A program made the position numbers and the translations under genes. The notes under the pieces were generated by a model, which saw nothing but the letters and a program-made list of their open reading frames with translations, ran no database searches and was not told the DNA's origin. From CAVQBP01 sp963740945 (GTDB lineage: Bacteria; Bacteroidota; Ignavibacteria; Ignavibacteriales; Ignavibacteriaceae), in the NCBI GenBank assembly GCA_963740945.1, contig CAVUGE010000012.1, positions 1 to 64,000 on the forward strand: DNA of 64,000 bases, in the 5' to 3' direction. Positions 9,305 to 19,008 of this stretch are shown one piece after another; positions within the stretch are counted from its first letter, which is position 1; each line of letters opens with the position of its first letter.

Positions 9305-10369
9305 TTAATTTAGATAAAATCCGGCAGATAAAAATCCGACCCAATGTTTTAATGAAAAAGGTGCTGTTAAACCAAGGTGAGTATTTTTAATAGAAAGTAC
9401 TTTCCCTGTCCATGTATCTGAATATTTAAAGATTTTACCGGAAATTTGTTCATTGTTTATTTTTTGAAGGACATTAATTGTAGTTAATAATCCAAACGGA
9501 ATCGGATATCTGCCGCACCAGAGCGGCTTAACCGTACCAGCACCGGAATCAGGCCAGAGTTTTCCGATCAATTCTTTTATTTTGGATTCATCAATTTTCC
9601 CGGTTAAACATGAATCGGCTATGTTTTTATCAATTTCAGTTGCCTTTTTATGTGCTTCTTCATTCATGCCGTACGGTGAATTATCAAAATCTTCCCCGTA
9701 ATGATTTGCATCGGTTGATATTAAAAAGAAGATATCCCTGCCAGGTTTTAAATTATTTTGAAGAATATATCTTTTAATAATGTCAGATAGTTCCTCAGAA
9801 ATCTTCAACATCCTTTCATAAGGCATAGCCGTAACCATAATAGGAGTGATCTTAATATTTCTATTATAATACTGAAGGAACGGGATTAATGCTTCAATGG
9901 AATGTTCAATATCCTGTGCTTTATCGCTTGTAATAAAATAATCTTTATTTAAATTTTCCTTTATGGAATCTCTCAAAGGAGAAACTTCAACATTTTTATA
10001 AGGACCGTGCCAGTATTTATAATCATCAAATATCAAAATATTTTTCGGATCATTCATAGCTTTACGAACAGTTCCATGGGTAACCCCGAATATTACAACT
10101 TCTTTAGTTCTTAATATTTTATATAAAGGGAAATAAATTTTACCGGCATATAAATAATCATCATGAGGTGAAATAGCAGCAACTAAATTGCCGGAAGGAT
10201 AATTTTTTTCTTCACAATTGACAGATAAATAATTTATAATACTATCCATTTCTTCTGCATTCCAGCAGAAACCTACATTATCACGAATAGGTCTTATTTC
10301 CTGTCCCATAATATTGAAAAAAATAGTTGAAATTTGAAAACAGATTATGCAAATTAAGGAAAACTTCAT
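9305..10369 (-). CDS. MEMO1/AmmeMemoRadiSam system protein B family
   Basis: A 354-residue protein with an N-terminal signal-like segment (to about residue 22, MGQ). It shows the MEMO1 pattern: AISPHDDYLYAGKIYFPLY, VIFGVTHGT, a block around 'SDKAQDIEHSIEALIPFLQYY', and LISTDANHYGEDF with GMNEEAHKKATEID. In this family the conserved His and Asp residues bind a metal; bacterial members are often next to AMMECR1 and radical-SAM genes, but neither is seen here. The signal peptide is unusual, as most MEMO proteins are cytoplasmic. Its role is unknown. Confidence 0.8.
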   Translation of the reverse strand: MKFSLICIICFQISTIFFNIMGQEIRPIRDNVGFCWNAEEMDSIINYLSVNCEEKNYPSGNLVAAISPHDDYLYAGKIYFPLYKILRTKEVVIFGVTHGTVRKAMNDPKNILIFDDYKYWHGPYKNVEVSPLRDSIKENLNKDYFITSDKAQDIEHSIEALIPFLQYYNRNIKITPIMVTAMPYERMLKISEELSDIIKRYILQNNLKPGRDIFFLISTDANHYGEDFDNSPYGMNEEAHKKATEIDKNIADSCLTGKIDESKIKELIGKLWPDSGAGTVKPLWCGRYPIPFGLLTTINVLQKINNEQISGKIFKYSDTWTGKVLSIKNTHLGLTAPFSLKHWVGFLSAGFYLN

Positions 10370-10515
10370 ATAAATATTCTTCTCAAAATTTTTTAATTTG
10401 TAAAATCTAATAAATATTTATTAAAAGGAAAATTTTTTATGGAAAAAACCTTGACAATGAAATTGGGAATCAAAGAGGGGCAAAAATTATTTTTTTTCAA
10501 TCCTCCGTTACTTTT

Positions 10516-11331
10516 TTAGACTGTGAGAGTTTCCAGATCGACTTTAATAACTTCATTTACCGGATTTCCTAAAAAAAGTTCGGCAACTTCTTTAAATTTT
10601 ACAGGAATATCACTCACATAAAAATCATGGTTACCATTTGAAAATTTATTTGTATGCAGATTTGTTCTATCGAGTTCTTCTTTTATTACTGCAGCAGAGG
10701 CCACCCCCGAATCAATAAGCACAACATTTTCTCCGATTACCTTTTGAATTACATAAGATAAAATTGGATAGTGAGTGCAGCCTAGAACCAGGGTGTCAAT
10801 TTCCAGATCTCTTAATTCTTTTAAGTATTCCTCGGCAATATCATAAGTTGCTTTATGATTTATCCATCCTTCTTCAGCCAGCGGTACAAAGAGCGGGCAT
10901 GCTTTTTCAAATACAGTTATTGAAGCTTCAATTTTTTTTATTTCAATTGAATATGCTTTGTTATTAATGGTAGCCATGGTACCAATTACACCAATTTTCC
11001 CATTTTTAGTGCTGCTGACTGCGAGTTTAGCTCCCGGATTAATCATCCCGATAATAGGCAGATGAAACTGTTTCTTTAACTCATCAATTGCAATTGAAGA
11101 TGCAGTATTGCATGCAACGACTACTGCCTTAACATTTTTATTTAGTAAAAATTTTGTATCCTGAATTGAATATTCGATAACAGTAGAATTTGATTTGGAA
11201 CCATAAGGTACACGGGCAGTATCGCCGAAATATACGATATCCTCAGCAGGAAGAGTTGAGGCTAATCTTTTTACCACAGTTAAACCGCCAATACCTGAAT
11301 CAAAGACTCCGATTGGCTTTTCTTTTTCCAT
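10516..11331 (-). CDS. murI: Glutamate racemase MurI
   Basis: MurI interconverts L- and D-glutamate for peptidoglycan. The opening IGVFDSGIGGLTV, then YFGDTARVPYGS, the first catalytic cysteine in VVACNTASS and the second in LGCTHYPIL are all present, in a normal length of 271 residues. I take the ATG at 11331; a TTG three codons earlier would extend it slightly. It is the last gene of a same-strand run queC-queF-glnD-murI, with 40 bp to glnD. The next gene downstream is 146 bp away. Confidence 0.96.
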   Translation of the reverse strand: MEKEKPIGVFDSGIGGLTVVKRLASTLPAEDIVYFGDTARVPYGSKSNSTVIEYSIQDTKFLLNKNVKAVVVACNTASSIAIDELKKQFHLPIIGMINPGAKLAVSSTKNGKIGVIGTMATINNKAYSIEIKKIEASITVFEKACPLFVPLAEEGWINHKATYDIAEEYLKELRDLEIDTLVLGCTHYPILSYVIQKVIGENVVLIDSGVASAAVIKEELDRTNLHTNKFSNGNHDFYVSDIPVKFKEVAELFLGNPVNEVIKVDLETLTV

Positions 11332-11371
11332 GAAGTTCAATTTTTAATCTTTATATTTTAACAATGATGGT

Positions 11372-13945
11372 TTAAAGCATTTGTGCGATTGTTTCAGTTA
11401 ATTCCGATCTTATAAGTTCATATCCATTGGTTGAAATTTTCTTACCATCCCTATCAAGAACATAGAAGGAGTCAACAATATCGTCACCTTTGGTGGAAAT
11501 CTTAGCAAAATAAATCATTAAACCGAGTTCATTCATTTTAGAAGTAACTCTATATAAAAATCCTAACCTGTCGGGGGAGAAAACATCCAAAATTGTATAC
11601 TTTTCATGCTTCTCAAATTCTATTTTTATTTTCCCGGATCTTTTGAAAAACTTACTTTCAATTCTCCACCATTTGGATTTCATCTTAGCAACTTCTTTAT
11701 TTAACTGCAGCATTCCGCTTAATACTTTATTCAAGTCCTTGGTAATCTTATCAAAACGAGCAGGATCAATCTTTTTACCTGTCCTGAAATCGGTGACATT
11801 AAATGTATCTATTACAATATAATCTTTACGTGTAAAGATTTTGGCATCATGAATATTTGCATCATTAATTGAAAGTACCCCGCATATTTTTGAAAGGAGA
11901 GCAGGGAAATCGGTTGTTATAACAGTTATGTTGGTAAAATCATTAAGTTCATTAAACAAAGTAGAAAGTTTCGTCCCTTTTAGAATTTCTTCAACATGCT
12001 GAGCTATTTCTTTATCGGAAAACTGATGTGCATAAGCAATATCATTAATGGAATCAATATGTTCCTGAACATGGTCATCTGAAATATTAGGAGAATATTT
12101 ACTGATCTCCTGAGGAATTACATAAGTGCTTGAAACCAGGAGTTCCTCACCGGTAATCTGATCTTCAAGCATTAATTTAGCTTTTCTATAAAGTTCAGAG
12201 AGGAGTTCACTTTTCCATGAAGTCCATACTGCGGGATTCACAGCAGAAAGATCTGCATATGTAACGAGATAAAGCAGATCCAGATATTTAGTAGAAGGGA
12301 ACCTGGAAGTAAACGTGTTTAAGGTTTCAGGATCGTTTAAATTTCTTCTAAAGGCAACCTGCTCCATAACAAGGTGATTATGAACCAGGAAAGTAACCAT
12401 ATCAATTTCTTCTTCGCTGTAGCCAAGTCTATGCATTATAGACGAAGCCATTTCTGTTCCGATAATTTCATGTCCGGCAATATCAATTGGTTTAGCAATA
12501 TCATGCAGGAGCAGACCAAGGTAGAGAAGCTCTCTCTCTTTCAAACTATTGAATAATTTCCCTAAAGTGGAAGTATCTTTTTCAAGTTTTTCAATATTTT
12601 GAATTGTAATAAGAGTATGTTCATCTGCAGTATAACAATGATAGACGCCATGCTGCATAAACCCGACAAGGTCTTTGAATTCGGGTAAAAAGGCGCTTAA
12701 GACCCCAAGCTCATTCATGGCAGTAAGAGTTTGGCCGACATTTTTGGGAAGCTTTAGAATTTCTCTAAAAAAAACGGATGATTCCGATGCTATTAAATCT
12801 GATTCTGAAAAATTTTCAACTTCTTCTATTATTGCAGATCTTAAGTTTTCATCGAAATGGGCACCATGTAAACCACGATAGTAAAATCCTCTTAAAATAT
12901 CTGAAAGAGATAGTTTAACTTTAGGATTAGTTAATGAAATGGTTTTGCCTTTTAATATATAATCATCGTCAAGATAAATTGATAAGGAATCAGGCAGAGG
13001 ATTTGATATTTCATCCTGAAATCTTTTAAGCATAGATCTGGAAAAGCGGTTGATAATGTTTGCAGCTTTGAAATATTCCTTCATAAAAAGTTCAAGAGCG
13101 CCATTCTGGCTGTAAAACATTTCCGATATTTTAATTTGGGAATTAAACTCAAAGCGGTCATTCTTTTGATTCTGAAAAAGATGGAGAAGATTTCGGACAG
13201 CTATGATTAATTTATAGCTTTGCAAAAGACGATTACATTCAATGTGAGTGGTATAATTATTTTTATTAAGAATATCAATGAAAATTTCGGTTTGGGTTGC
13301 CTCAATTTGTTTATTAAGCAATGTCTTGTTTTTGAGAATGTACATCCATTCTATAACCTGGAAATCCCTGAGACCACCTGCAGAAAATTTTACATTCGGT
13401 TCAAGAGTTTTAGGAGAGGCACCGTATTTATTATATCTATCTTCATTATCAGCAAAAAATTCATCTAAGAGCTTCAAAGTAGTCTTATCATTTATATAAG
13501 CAAATATTTCTTCACTCCATTTATTATATATTTTATCAGAACCGTAAATAAAGCGGGTTTCAAAAAATTGGGTAAATGTATGCAGATCTTCGTTCAGATA
13601 TTTTTTAATATCTGAAAATTCCCTTAAAGTATGAGAGACTTCAATTCCGTTATCCCAAAACTGTGTTATCAACTGCGAAATATTCGCCTTATTTTCTTCA
13701 ATTGATTCGGCGATAAACATTAAGTCAATATCGGAGTAAGGTGATAGTTCTCTTCTGCCAAAACTGCCATAGGAAACAATTGCGAAGTTATATTTCTTTC
13801 CAATCAGAAGGGAGCGCACGAAATCCTCAACAAGGAGACTATATTCGAGGCTGAATTTCAATGCATCTTTTTGAATTGGATTCTGCTGAAAAAGCTTTTT
13901 ACGGTTATTTATAAATATATCTTTTTGAGTCAAAGTATTTGTCAT
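11372..13945 (-). CDS. glnD: GlnD-type PII uridylyltransferase/uridylyl-removing enzyme
   Basis: An 857-residue cytoplasmic sensor with the full GlnD layout. The nucleotidyltransferase domain has GSFGRREL and SDIDL at about 60-75, an HD hydrolase domain has LLLHDIAKP at about 480 and HNHLVMEQV, and two C-terminal ACT domains sit at about 690-760 and 785-857. In well-studied bacteria it uridylylates PII when glutamine is low and reverses this when glutamine is high. No PII gene or glutamine synthetase is in this window, so its target must lie elsewhere. It starts 15 bp after queF, an unusual neighbour. Confidence 0.92.
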   Translation of the reverse strand: MTNTLTQKDIFINNRKKLFQQNPIQKDALKFSLEYSLLVEDFVRSLLIGKKYNFAIVSYGSFGRRELSPYSDIDLMFIAESIEENKANISQLITQFWDNGIEVSHTLREFSDIKKYLNEDLHTFTQFFETRFIYGSDKIYNKWSEEIFAYINDKTTLKLLDEFFADNEDRYNKYGASPKTLEPNVKFSAGGLRDFQVIEWMYILKNKTLLNKQIEATQTEIFIDILNKNNYTTHIECNRLLQSYKLIIAVRNLLHLFQNQKNDRFEFNSQIKISEMFYSQNGALELFMKEYFKAANIINRFSRSMLKRFQDEISNPLPDSLSIYLDDDYILKGKTISLTNPKVKLSLSDILRGFYYRGLHGAHFDENLRSAIIEEVENFSESDLIASESSVFFREILKLPKNVGQTLTAMNELGVLSAFLPEFKDLVGFMQHGVYHCYTADEHTLITIQNIEKLEKDTSTLGKLFNSLKERELLYLGLLLHDIAKPIDIAGHEIIGTEMASSIMHRLGYSEEEIDMVTFLVHNHLVMEQVAFRRNLNDPETLNTFTSRFPSTKYLDLLYLVTYADLSAVNPAVWTSWKSELLSELYRKAKLMLEDQITGEELLVSSTYVIPQEISKYSPNISDDHVQEHIDSINDIAYAHQFSDKEIAQHVEEILKGTKLSTLFNELNDFTNITVITTDFPALLSKICGVLSINDANIHDAKIFTRKDYIVIDTFNVTDFRTGKKIDPARFDKITKDLNKVLSGMLQLNKEVAKMKSKWWRIESKFFKRSGKIKIEFEKHEKYTILDVFSPDRLGFLYRVTSKMNELGLMIYFAKISTKGDDIVDSFYVLDRDGKKISTNGYELIRSELTETIAQML

Positions 13946-13960
13946 AAAAATCTGTTGAAA

Positions 13961-14338
13961 TTAATTATAATTTTCCGGAAAATAGTCTTCTTTGGAGTAT
14001 TCAGCTTCAACAGTGGAAGATATGCCGCCCCGAACATTAAACTCAGCGGTAACCCGCATATAACGGGGTTGACAAATTTCAACTAAATCATCCAAAATTT
14101 TATTTGTTGCGCTTTCAAAATAAATTCCGTCATTTCTAAAGGAATTCAGATAAAACTTCAGTGATTTTAATTCGATGCATAATTTATCAGGGATGTACTC
14201 TATTATAATTGTACCGAAATCGGGCTGACCGGTTTTAGGGCAGAGCGAAGTAAACTCGGGTGCTTCATGAAATACAGTATAATCCCGGTCGGTATATTGA
14301 TTCTCAAAAACTTCTAAAATTTTAGTTTTCTCGTTCAT
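13961..14338 (-). CDS. queF: preQ1 synthase QueF (7-cyano-7-deazaguanine reductase)
   Basis: This is the short, unimodular QueF of 125 residues. It reduces preQ0 to preQ1 with NADPH in queuosine biosynthesis. The catalytic Cys lies in FTSLCPKTGQPDFG, followed by SLKFYLNSFRNDGIYFE, the family's substrate-binding block. It starts 13 bp after queC, so the two steps are co-transcribed. No preQ1 riboswitch pattern is visible upstream of queC. Confidence 0.95.
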   Translation of the reverse strand: MNEKTKILEVFENQYTDRDYTVFHEAPEFTSLCPKTGQPDFGTIIIEYIPDKLCIELKSLKFYLNSFRNDGIYFESATNKILDDLVEICQPRYMRVTAEFNVRGGISSTVEAEYSKEDYFPENYN

Positions 14339-14351
14339 ATTATAGTCTTTC

Positions 14352-15032
14352 TTAAAAATAATTTAGCTTAACCTTATATTTTATAGGGTCTTCAAATCCT
14401 GCCAGCTGAAAACCTCTTAATCTTAAAGCACAACTATCACAAACACCGCATGCTTCATCTTCATTCTGATAACATGACCATGTTAAATGTAAAGGTGCAT
14501 TTAATTCAACTCCTTTTTTCACAATTTCTTCTTTTGAAAAATGAATAATAGGAGTAATTATTACTATTTTAGTGTCCGGTTTTGTTCCAAGGTCAAGCAT
14601 TTTTTCATATGCCTTGAAGAATTCCGGTCTGCAATCCGGGTAACCGGAAGAATCTTCATAAACAGCACCCACAAAAATAGCTTCTGCTCCGATTACTTCT
14701 GCCCAGCTGACACAAACAGATAATATATTGGCATTTCTAAAGGGGACATATGAAGTAGGAATTTCCTTAGAATTCAAATTCGCCTCACTAACCTCAATAT
14801 TTTTATCGGTTAAAGATGAGCCACCAATTTCACTTAAATGAGTAAAATCGACAACAAGTGTGTTTTTAACACTAAAATAATGTGCAATATCGTAAAAAGA
14901 TTTTAATTCTCTTTTTTCAGTTCTTTGTCCATAATTTATATGAACAAATGAGAGTTCATAATCCTGTTTAGCTATTGCAGAAGTAACACAGCTATCCATA
15001 CCGCCACTTACTGCAACAATTGCTTTTTTCAT
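14352..15032 (-). CDS. queC: 7-cyano-7-deazaguanine synthase QueC
   Basis: QueC converts 7-carboxy-7-deazaguanine to preQ0 with ATP and ammonia. The ATP-pyrophosphatase loop SGGMDSCV opens the protein and the C-terminal zinc site is complete (CYQNEDEACGVCDSCALR). Length 226 is typical. It leads the run queC-queF-glnD-murI on the minus strand. The upstream gap of about 300 bp holds the promoter region and a MITE-like element. Confidence 0.96.
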   Translation of the reverse strand: MKKAIVAVSGGMDSCVTSAIAKQDYELSFVHINYGQRTEKRELKSFYDIAHYFSVKNTLVVDFTHLSEIGGSSLTDKNIEVSEANLNSKEIPTSYVPFRNANILSVCVSWAEVIGAEAIFVGAVYEDSSGYPDCRPEFFKAYEKMLDLGTKPDTKIVIITPIIHFSKEEIVKKGVELNAPLHLTWSCYQNEDEACGVCDSCALRLRGFQLAGFEDPIKYKVKLNYF

Positions 15033-15210
15033 TACATCTATAAAAAAATACTCTAAAAATTAACGATTTTAGAACAGAAATTATTCATTTTTAAAAATTG
15101 AGATGATAATTTAATAAAATAAAATTATATAATTGCAAGATTACAAAAAATTGCAAGATTGCAAAAAAACGGTTAAAACTGTTTTTAGATATTATTATTT
15201 TCTTCTATTA

Positions 15211-15305
15211 AAGGGGCTGACCAAAAAGTACTTGGTTTAATGATAATAGATGAAATCTTTTTTATGAGTCTCGGAATGACAATATTAACTTTTTGGACAA
15301 TCCCT
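15211..15305. repeat. MITE-like element with GGGG(C/T)TGnCCAAAAAGT ends
   Basis: The left end reads GGGGCTGACCAAAAAGT (15213-15229) and the right end is its imperfect inverse (ACTTTTTGGACAATCCC). The ends recall the terminal repeats of IS1182-like elements, which is from memory and unchecked. It fills most of the gap between queC and sdhB. Related ends occur at 21935-22040, 41941-41962, 43156-43262 and 46315-46524. The rest of 15033-15339 holds a direct repeat of TTGCAAGATT(A/G)CAAAAAA at about 15133-15168. Confidence 0.65.
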
Positions 15306-15339
15306 TAATGATAACTGTGGTACGATATTGGAAATTCCT

Positions 15340-16098
15340 TTATTTTTCGGCTTTAATCATTGCCCTATAATATTCTCTTCTCAACTGTGCAATAACATCC
15401 ATTGAGATTTCTTTGGGGCATTCGGCAGAACATGCTTCGGTATTGGTACAAGCGCCAAATCCTTCTTTTTCCATTTGTTCGATCATTGCCACCACTCTGA
15501 GTTCCCTTTCAGGTTTACCCTGGGGCAGTCTTGCAAGGTGTGATACTTTAGCACCGACAAAAAGCATTGCAGAAGCATTCTTACAGGCAGCGACACAAGC
15601 ACCGCATCCTATACATTCAGCAGCTTCAAATGCCCATTCGGCCTCATTCTTTGGAATTGGAATAGCATTTCCATCGGGTGCCCCGCCGGTATTAACAGAA
15701 ACATATCCGCCAGCTGCAATTATCCTATCAAATGCAGAACGATCTACAATTAAATCTTTAATAACCGGAAATGCAGCAGCCCGCCAGGGTTCAATTGTAA
15801 TAGTATCACCATCTTTGAAACTTCTCATGTGAAGCTGACAGGTTGCAACGCCTCCAAGAGGTCCATGAGGTCTGCCGTTTATATATAAGCCACAACTGCC
15901 GCAGATACCTTCACGACAATCGCTATCAAATGCAATTGGTTCTTCACCTTTTTTTACTAAACCTTCATTTATAAAGTCGAGCATTTCAAGAAAAGACATA
16001 TCTGTTGAAATATCATTGGCATCATAATCAATAAATCTTCCTTTATCATCTTTATTTTTTTGACGCCATATCTTCAAATGCAAATTCAATTTAGCCAT
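15340..16098 (-). CDS. sdhB: Succinate dehydrogenase/fumarate reductase iron-sulfur subunit
   Basis: The 252-residue electron-transfer subunit. The [2Fe-2S] cysteines lie in DCREGICGSCGLYINGRP plus ATCQLH, and the C-terminal clusters in ECIGCGACVAACKN and CTNTEACSAECPKEI. It passes electrons between the flavin subunit and the membrane cytochrome. Its start overlaps the stop of sdhA by one base (TAATG), so the two are translationally coupled. The gene symbol follows the sdh convention; the direction (succinate oxidation or fumarate reduction) cannot be told from sequence. Confidence 0.95.
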   Translation of the reverse strand: MAKLNLHLKIWRQKNKDDKGRFIDYDANDISTDMSFLEMLDFINEGLVKKGEEPIAFDSDCREGICGSCGLYINGRPHGPLGGVATCQLHMRSFKDGDTITIEPWRAAAFPVIKDLIVDRSAFDRIIAAGGYVSVNTGGAPDGNAIPIPKNEAEWAFEAAECIGCGACVAACKNASAMLFVGAKVSHLARLPQGKPERELRVVAMIEQMEKEGFGACTNTEACSAECPKEISMDVIAQLRREYYRAMIKAEK

Positions 16099-18023
16099 TA
16101 TTTATAACTCCTCTGAGTAAGGTGAACATATTCAAATTCTAAATTTTCTTTATGAAGCTCAGGTGGTGTTCCCTTGCCTTTAAATTCCCATGCAGCCACA
16201 TAAGCAAAATTCTCATCATCCCTTTTAGCTTCATTTTCTTCAGTCTGATATTCTTCTCTAAAGTGGCCACCACATGATTCATTTCTATCAAGGGCATCAA
16301 GAGCAATCAGTTCACTTAGCTCCAAGAAATCGGCAACTCTTCCAGCTTTTTCCAGGGCTTGATTTAACTCTTCGTTCTGCCCGGTAACTTTAACATTCTT
16401 CCAGAAATCTTCTCTAATTTCTTTTATTTTTTCGATTGCCTTTTTAAGACCTTCGGCGTTACGGGACATACCAACATAATCCCATAAAACATGTCCTAGA
16501 TCCCTATGAATTTCATCAACAGGTTTGCTGCCGTTTACAGAGAGAAGTTTACTTATTCTTTCCTTCACTTCTCCTTCAACCTTTTTGAATTCATCATGAT
16601 TTGAATCTACTTTATCTCTCTTTAATTGCGCCAAATAACCGCCGATTGTATAGGGGATAACAAAGTAACCGTCAGCCAATCCCTGCATCAAAGCACTTGC
16701 TCCAAGTCTATTTGCACCATGATCTGAAAAATTACATTCACCCAAAGCGAACAAACCCGGAACAGTAGTCATTAAATTATAATCAACCCAGAGACCTCCC
16801 ATTGTATAATGTACAGCTGGGTAAATTCTCATGGGAACTTCATATGGATCTTCGGCAGTAATTAATTTATACATGTCAAAAAGGTTTCCATACTTATCGC
16901 TAATAGCTTTTTTACCCAAACGTTTTATAGCGTCTGCAAAATCAAGGTAAACTGCAACTCCGGTTTGTCCGACACCTTTTCCTTCATCAACCATTTCTTT
17001 AGCATTTCGAGATGCAACATCTCTTGGGACCAGATTCCCGAAGGAAGGATATTTTCTTTCAAGATAATAATCTCTTTCCTCTTCAGGAATTTGATTAGGA
17101 GACCGTTTATCTCCGGGTTTTTTGGGTACCCATACTCTCCCGTCATTCCGGAGGCTTTCACTCATCAAAGTAAGCTTTGATTGATAATGACCGGTTACAG
17201 GAATACAAGTAGGATGAATTTGCGTAAAGCAAGGGTTTGCGAAAAATGCTCCGCGTTTATAAGCACGCCAGGCAGCGGTTACATTAGAACCTTTAGCATT
17301 TGTAGAAAGATAATAAGCATTCCCGTATCCTCCGGTTGCTAAAATAACAGCATCTGCTGAAAATGATTCGGTGGCACCAGTAATCATATTTCTAGTGACT
17401 ATTCCTCTGGCCTTCCCATCAATAACAACTAAATCAAGCATTTCATGGCGGGGGTACATCTTAACTTTTCCGGAATTCACCTGCCTCTCCAATGCGCTGT
17501 AGGCACCCAATAGCAGCTGCTGGCCGGTTTGTCCCCTGGCATAAAAGGTTCTTGAAACCTGAGCACCTCCGAAGGAACGGTTATCTAAAAGACCTCCATA
17601 TTCTCTAGCAAAGGGTACTCCTTGAGCAACACACTGATCAATAATATTCACACTTAACTCTGCCAGCCTATATACATTAGCCTCCCGTGACCTATAATCT
17701 CCTCCTTTAACAGTATCATAAAATAACCTATAGATACTATCACCATCATTTTGATAATTTTTTGCAGCATTTATACCTCCCTGAGCAGCAATACTATGAG
17801 CTCTTCTGGGGCTGTCCTGGAAACAAAACGCTTTGATGTTATAACCTAATTCAGCTAATGATGCTGCTGCTGAAGCACCGGCTAATCCGGTTCCTACAAC
17901 AATTATTTCGTACTTTCTTTTATTTGCCGGATTTACAAGCTTTAACTGGAAACGATGGTTGGTCCATTTCTCTTCGAGCTTTCCTTCAGGGACATTAGCA
18001 TTTAATTTTATGTCATTTGCCAT
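16098..18023 (-). CDS. sdhA: Succinate dehydrogenase/fumarate reductase flavoprotein subunit
   Basis: A 641-residue FAD enzyme with the dinucleotide motif GTGLAGASAAASLAE, the covalent-flavin histidine in AHSIAAQGGINAA, and active-site blocks (HPTCIPVTGHYQSKLTLMSE, HGANRLGASALMQG). I use the ATG at 18023 because GGAGGAAAATAAA precedes it; the open frame extends to 18068 inside sdhC. The start lies one base after the sdhC stop. Length and order (C-A-B) match the Bacteroidota/B. subtilis-like quinone-linked enzyme. Confidence 0.95.
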   Translation of the reverse strand: MANDIKLNANVPEGKLEEKWTNHRFQLKLVNPANKRKYEIIVVGTGLAGASAAASLAELGYNIKAFCFQDSPRRAHSIAAQGGINAAKNYQNDGDSIYRLFYDTVKGGDYRSREANVYRLAELSVNIIDQCVAQGVPFAREYGGLLDNRSFGGAQVSRTFYARGQTGQQLLLGAYSALERQVNSGKVKMYPRHEMLDLVVIDGKARGIVTRNMITGATESFSADAVILATGGYGNAYYLSTNAKGSNVTAAWRAYKRGAFFANPCFTQIHPTCIPVTGHYQSKLTLMSESLRNDGRVWVPKKPGDKRSPNQIPEEERDYYLERKYPSFGNLVPRDVASRNAKEMVDEGKGVGQTGVAVYLDFADAIKRLGKKAISDKYGNLFDMYKLITAEDPYEVPMRIYPAVHYTMGGLWVDYNLMTTVPGLFALGECNFSDHGANRLGASALMQGLADGYFVIPYTIGGYLAQLKRDKVDSNHDEFKKVEGEVKERISKLLSVNGSKPVDEIHRDLGHVLWDYVGMSRNAEGLKKAIEKIKEIREDFWKNVKVTGQNEELNQALEKAGRVADFLELSELIALDALDRNESCGGHFREEYQTEENEAKRDDENFAYVAAWEFKGKGTPPELHKENLEFEYVHLTQRSYK

Positions 18024-18024
18024 T

Positions 18025-18690
18025 TTATTTTCCTCCTCCCAAAATAAAATACAGCGGAATAATTGCAAATCCTACGCAAATGAGGATTGAAAAAACAACG
18101 CCGAAACCTTTAATAAAAGCAGTATATTTAGTATGTCTCAATCCCAAGGTCTGGAAACCACTCTGAAAAGCATGAACCAGGTGGAATGCAAGCAAGACCA
18201 TTGCAACAATATACATAATCGACCACCATGTATTGTTAAATTTCATTACAACGGATTGATACATTGTAAGATCAGGATTACTGAATCTATAAGGAAGGAA
18301 AAAATCAATCAAATGGAATATTAAAAAAATAAAAACAACAATTCCGCTTTGAATCATAAATCTTGAATAAAATGTGCTGTTTGCAGATGGAGTATACGCT
18401 TTATAGGGAATTTTCCTGGCACTTTTATTTATAAACCATAATCTAATTCCGTTTAAAATGTGATAGGCAAAAGCGAGGAATAGTACAATTTCAATAATTC
18501 TAATAGGAATATTAATCCCGCTACCCATAAACTCAGCATAATCATTAAAAGCCATTCCGCCGTCATTCCTTAAAAGAAATAGGTTGGCAGCTAAATGAAT
18601 GATTAAATAAATATATAAGAAGAGACCGGTTACAGCCATAACCAGCTTCTTTCCGATTGATGAATCAAGGTATCTGATAAACCAACTCAT
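18025..18690 (-). CDS. sdhC: Succinate dehydrogenase cytochrome b subunit
   Basis: A 221-residue protein with five hydrophobic helices, the type-B single-subunit membrane anchor. Conserved histidines at IIHLAANLFLLRN, AYHILNGIRLW, LIFHLIDFF and AFHLVHAFQSGFQTLGLRH are in the right places for two haems b. It binds quinone and anchors SdhAB. It is the first gene of sdhCAB, with GGAGAAG about 8 bp before its ATG. Confidence 0.93.
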   Translation of the reverse strand: MSWFIRYLDSSIGKKLVMAVTGLFLYIYLIIHLAANLFLLRNDGGMAFNDYAEFMGSGINIPIRIIEIVLFLAFAYHILNGIRLWFINKSARKIPYKAYTPSANSTFYSRFMIQSGIVVFIFLIFHLIDFFLPYRFSNPDLTMYQSVVMKFNNTWWSIMYIVAMVLLAFHLVHAFQSGFQTLGLRHTKYTAFIKGFGVVFSILICVGFAIIPLYFILGGGK

Positions 18691-19008
18691 TAACTTCTCC
18701 TTGGAAGTACAAATTAAAATTATAATGAAAATCAGTTGAGTGATTAAACAGTAGTTTTTTCCCCTTTAACAAATTACTTATTAAAGAAATATCACAAAGA
18801 ATAATCGCCACAGTAATCAAGTCGCTTCAATCAATTTTTGTAAACTTATAAAATAAAATTTATAAAAACAAAGAAAAATGAAGGACTATTGAACTATTAA
18901 CAGTTTCCCGGCATTACATCTTTACCATACGAGCAAGAGCATGAGTAAGGGTAAGAAGAGGTTTTGATATAAGTGGAAAAACTTTTATTTTAATTTAGTT
19001 CTTTTAAA
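18691..19008. other. Intergenic between sdhC and the B12 riboswitch
   Basis: 318 bp of AT-rich sequence separating divergent transcription units. It should contain the promoters of sdhCAB (leftward) and of the riboswitch RNA (rightward). I see no palindrome or repeat worth naming. Confidence 0.4.

Noticed and set aside
15033..15210. preQ1 riboswitch before queC
   Set aside because: I looked for the small preQ1 pseudoknot pattern on the minus strand and did not find it.
16098..18068. Longer SdhA start at 18068
   Set aside because: It would overlap sdhC by 44 bp, while the ATG at 18023 has a strong GGAGGA site and gives the normal length.
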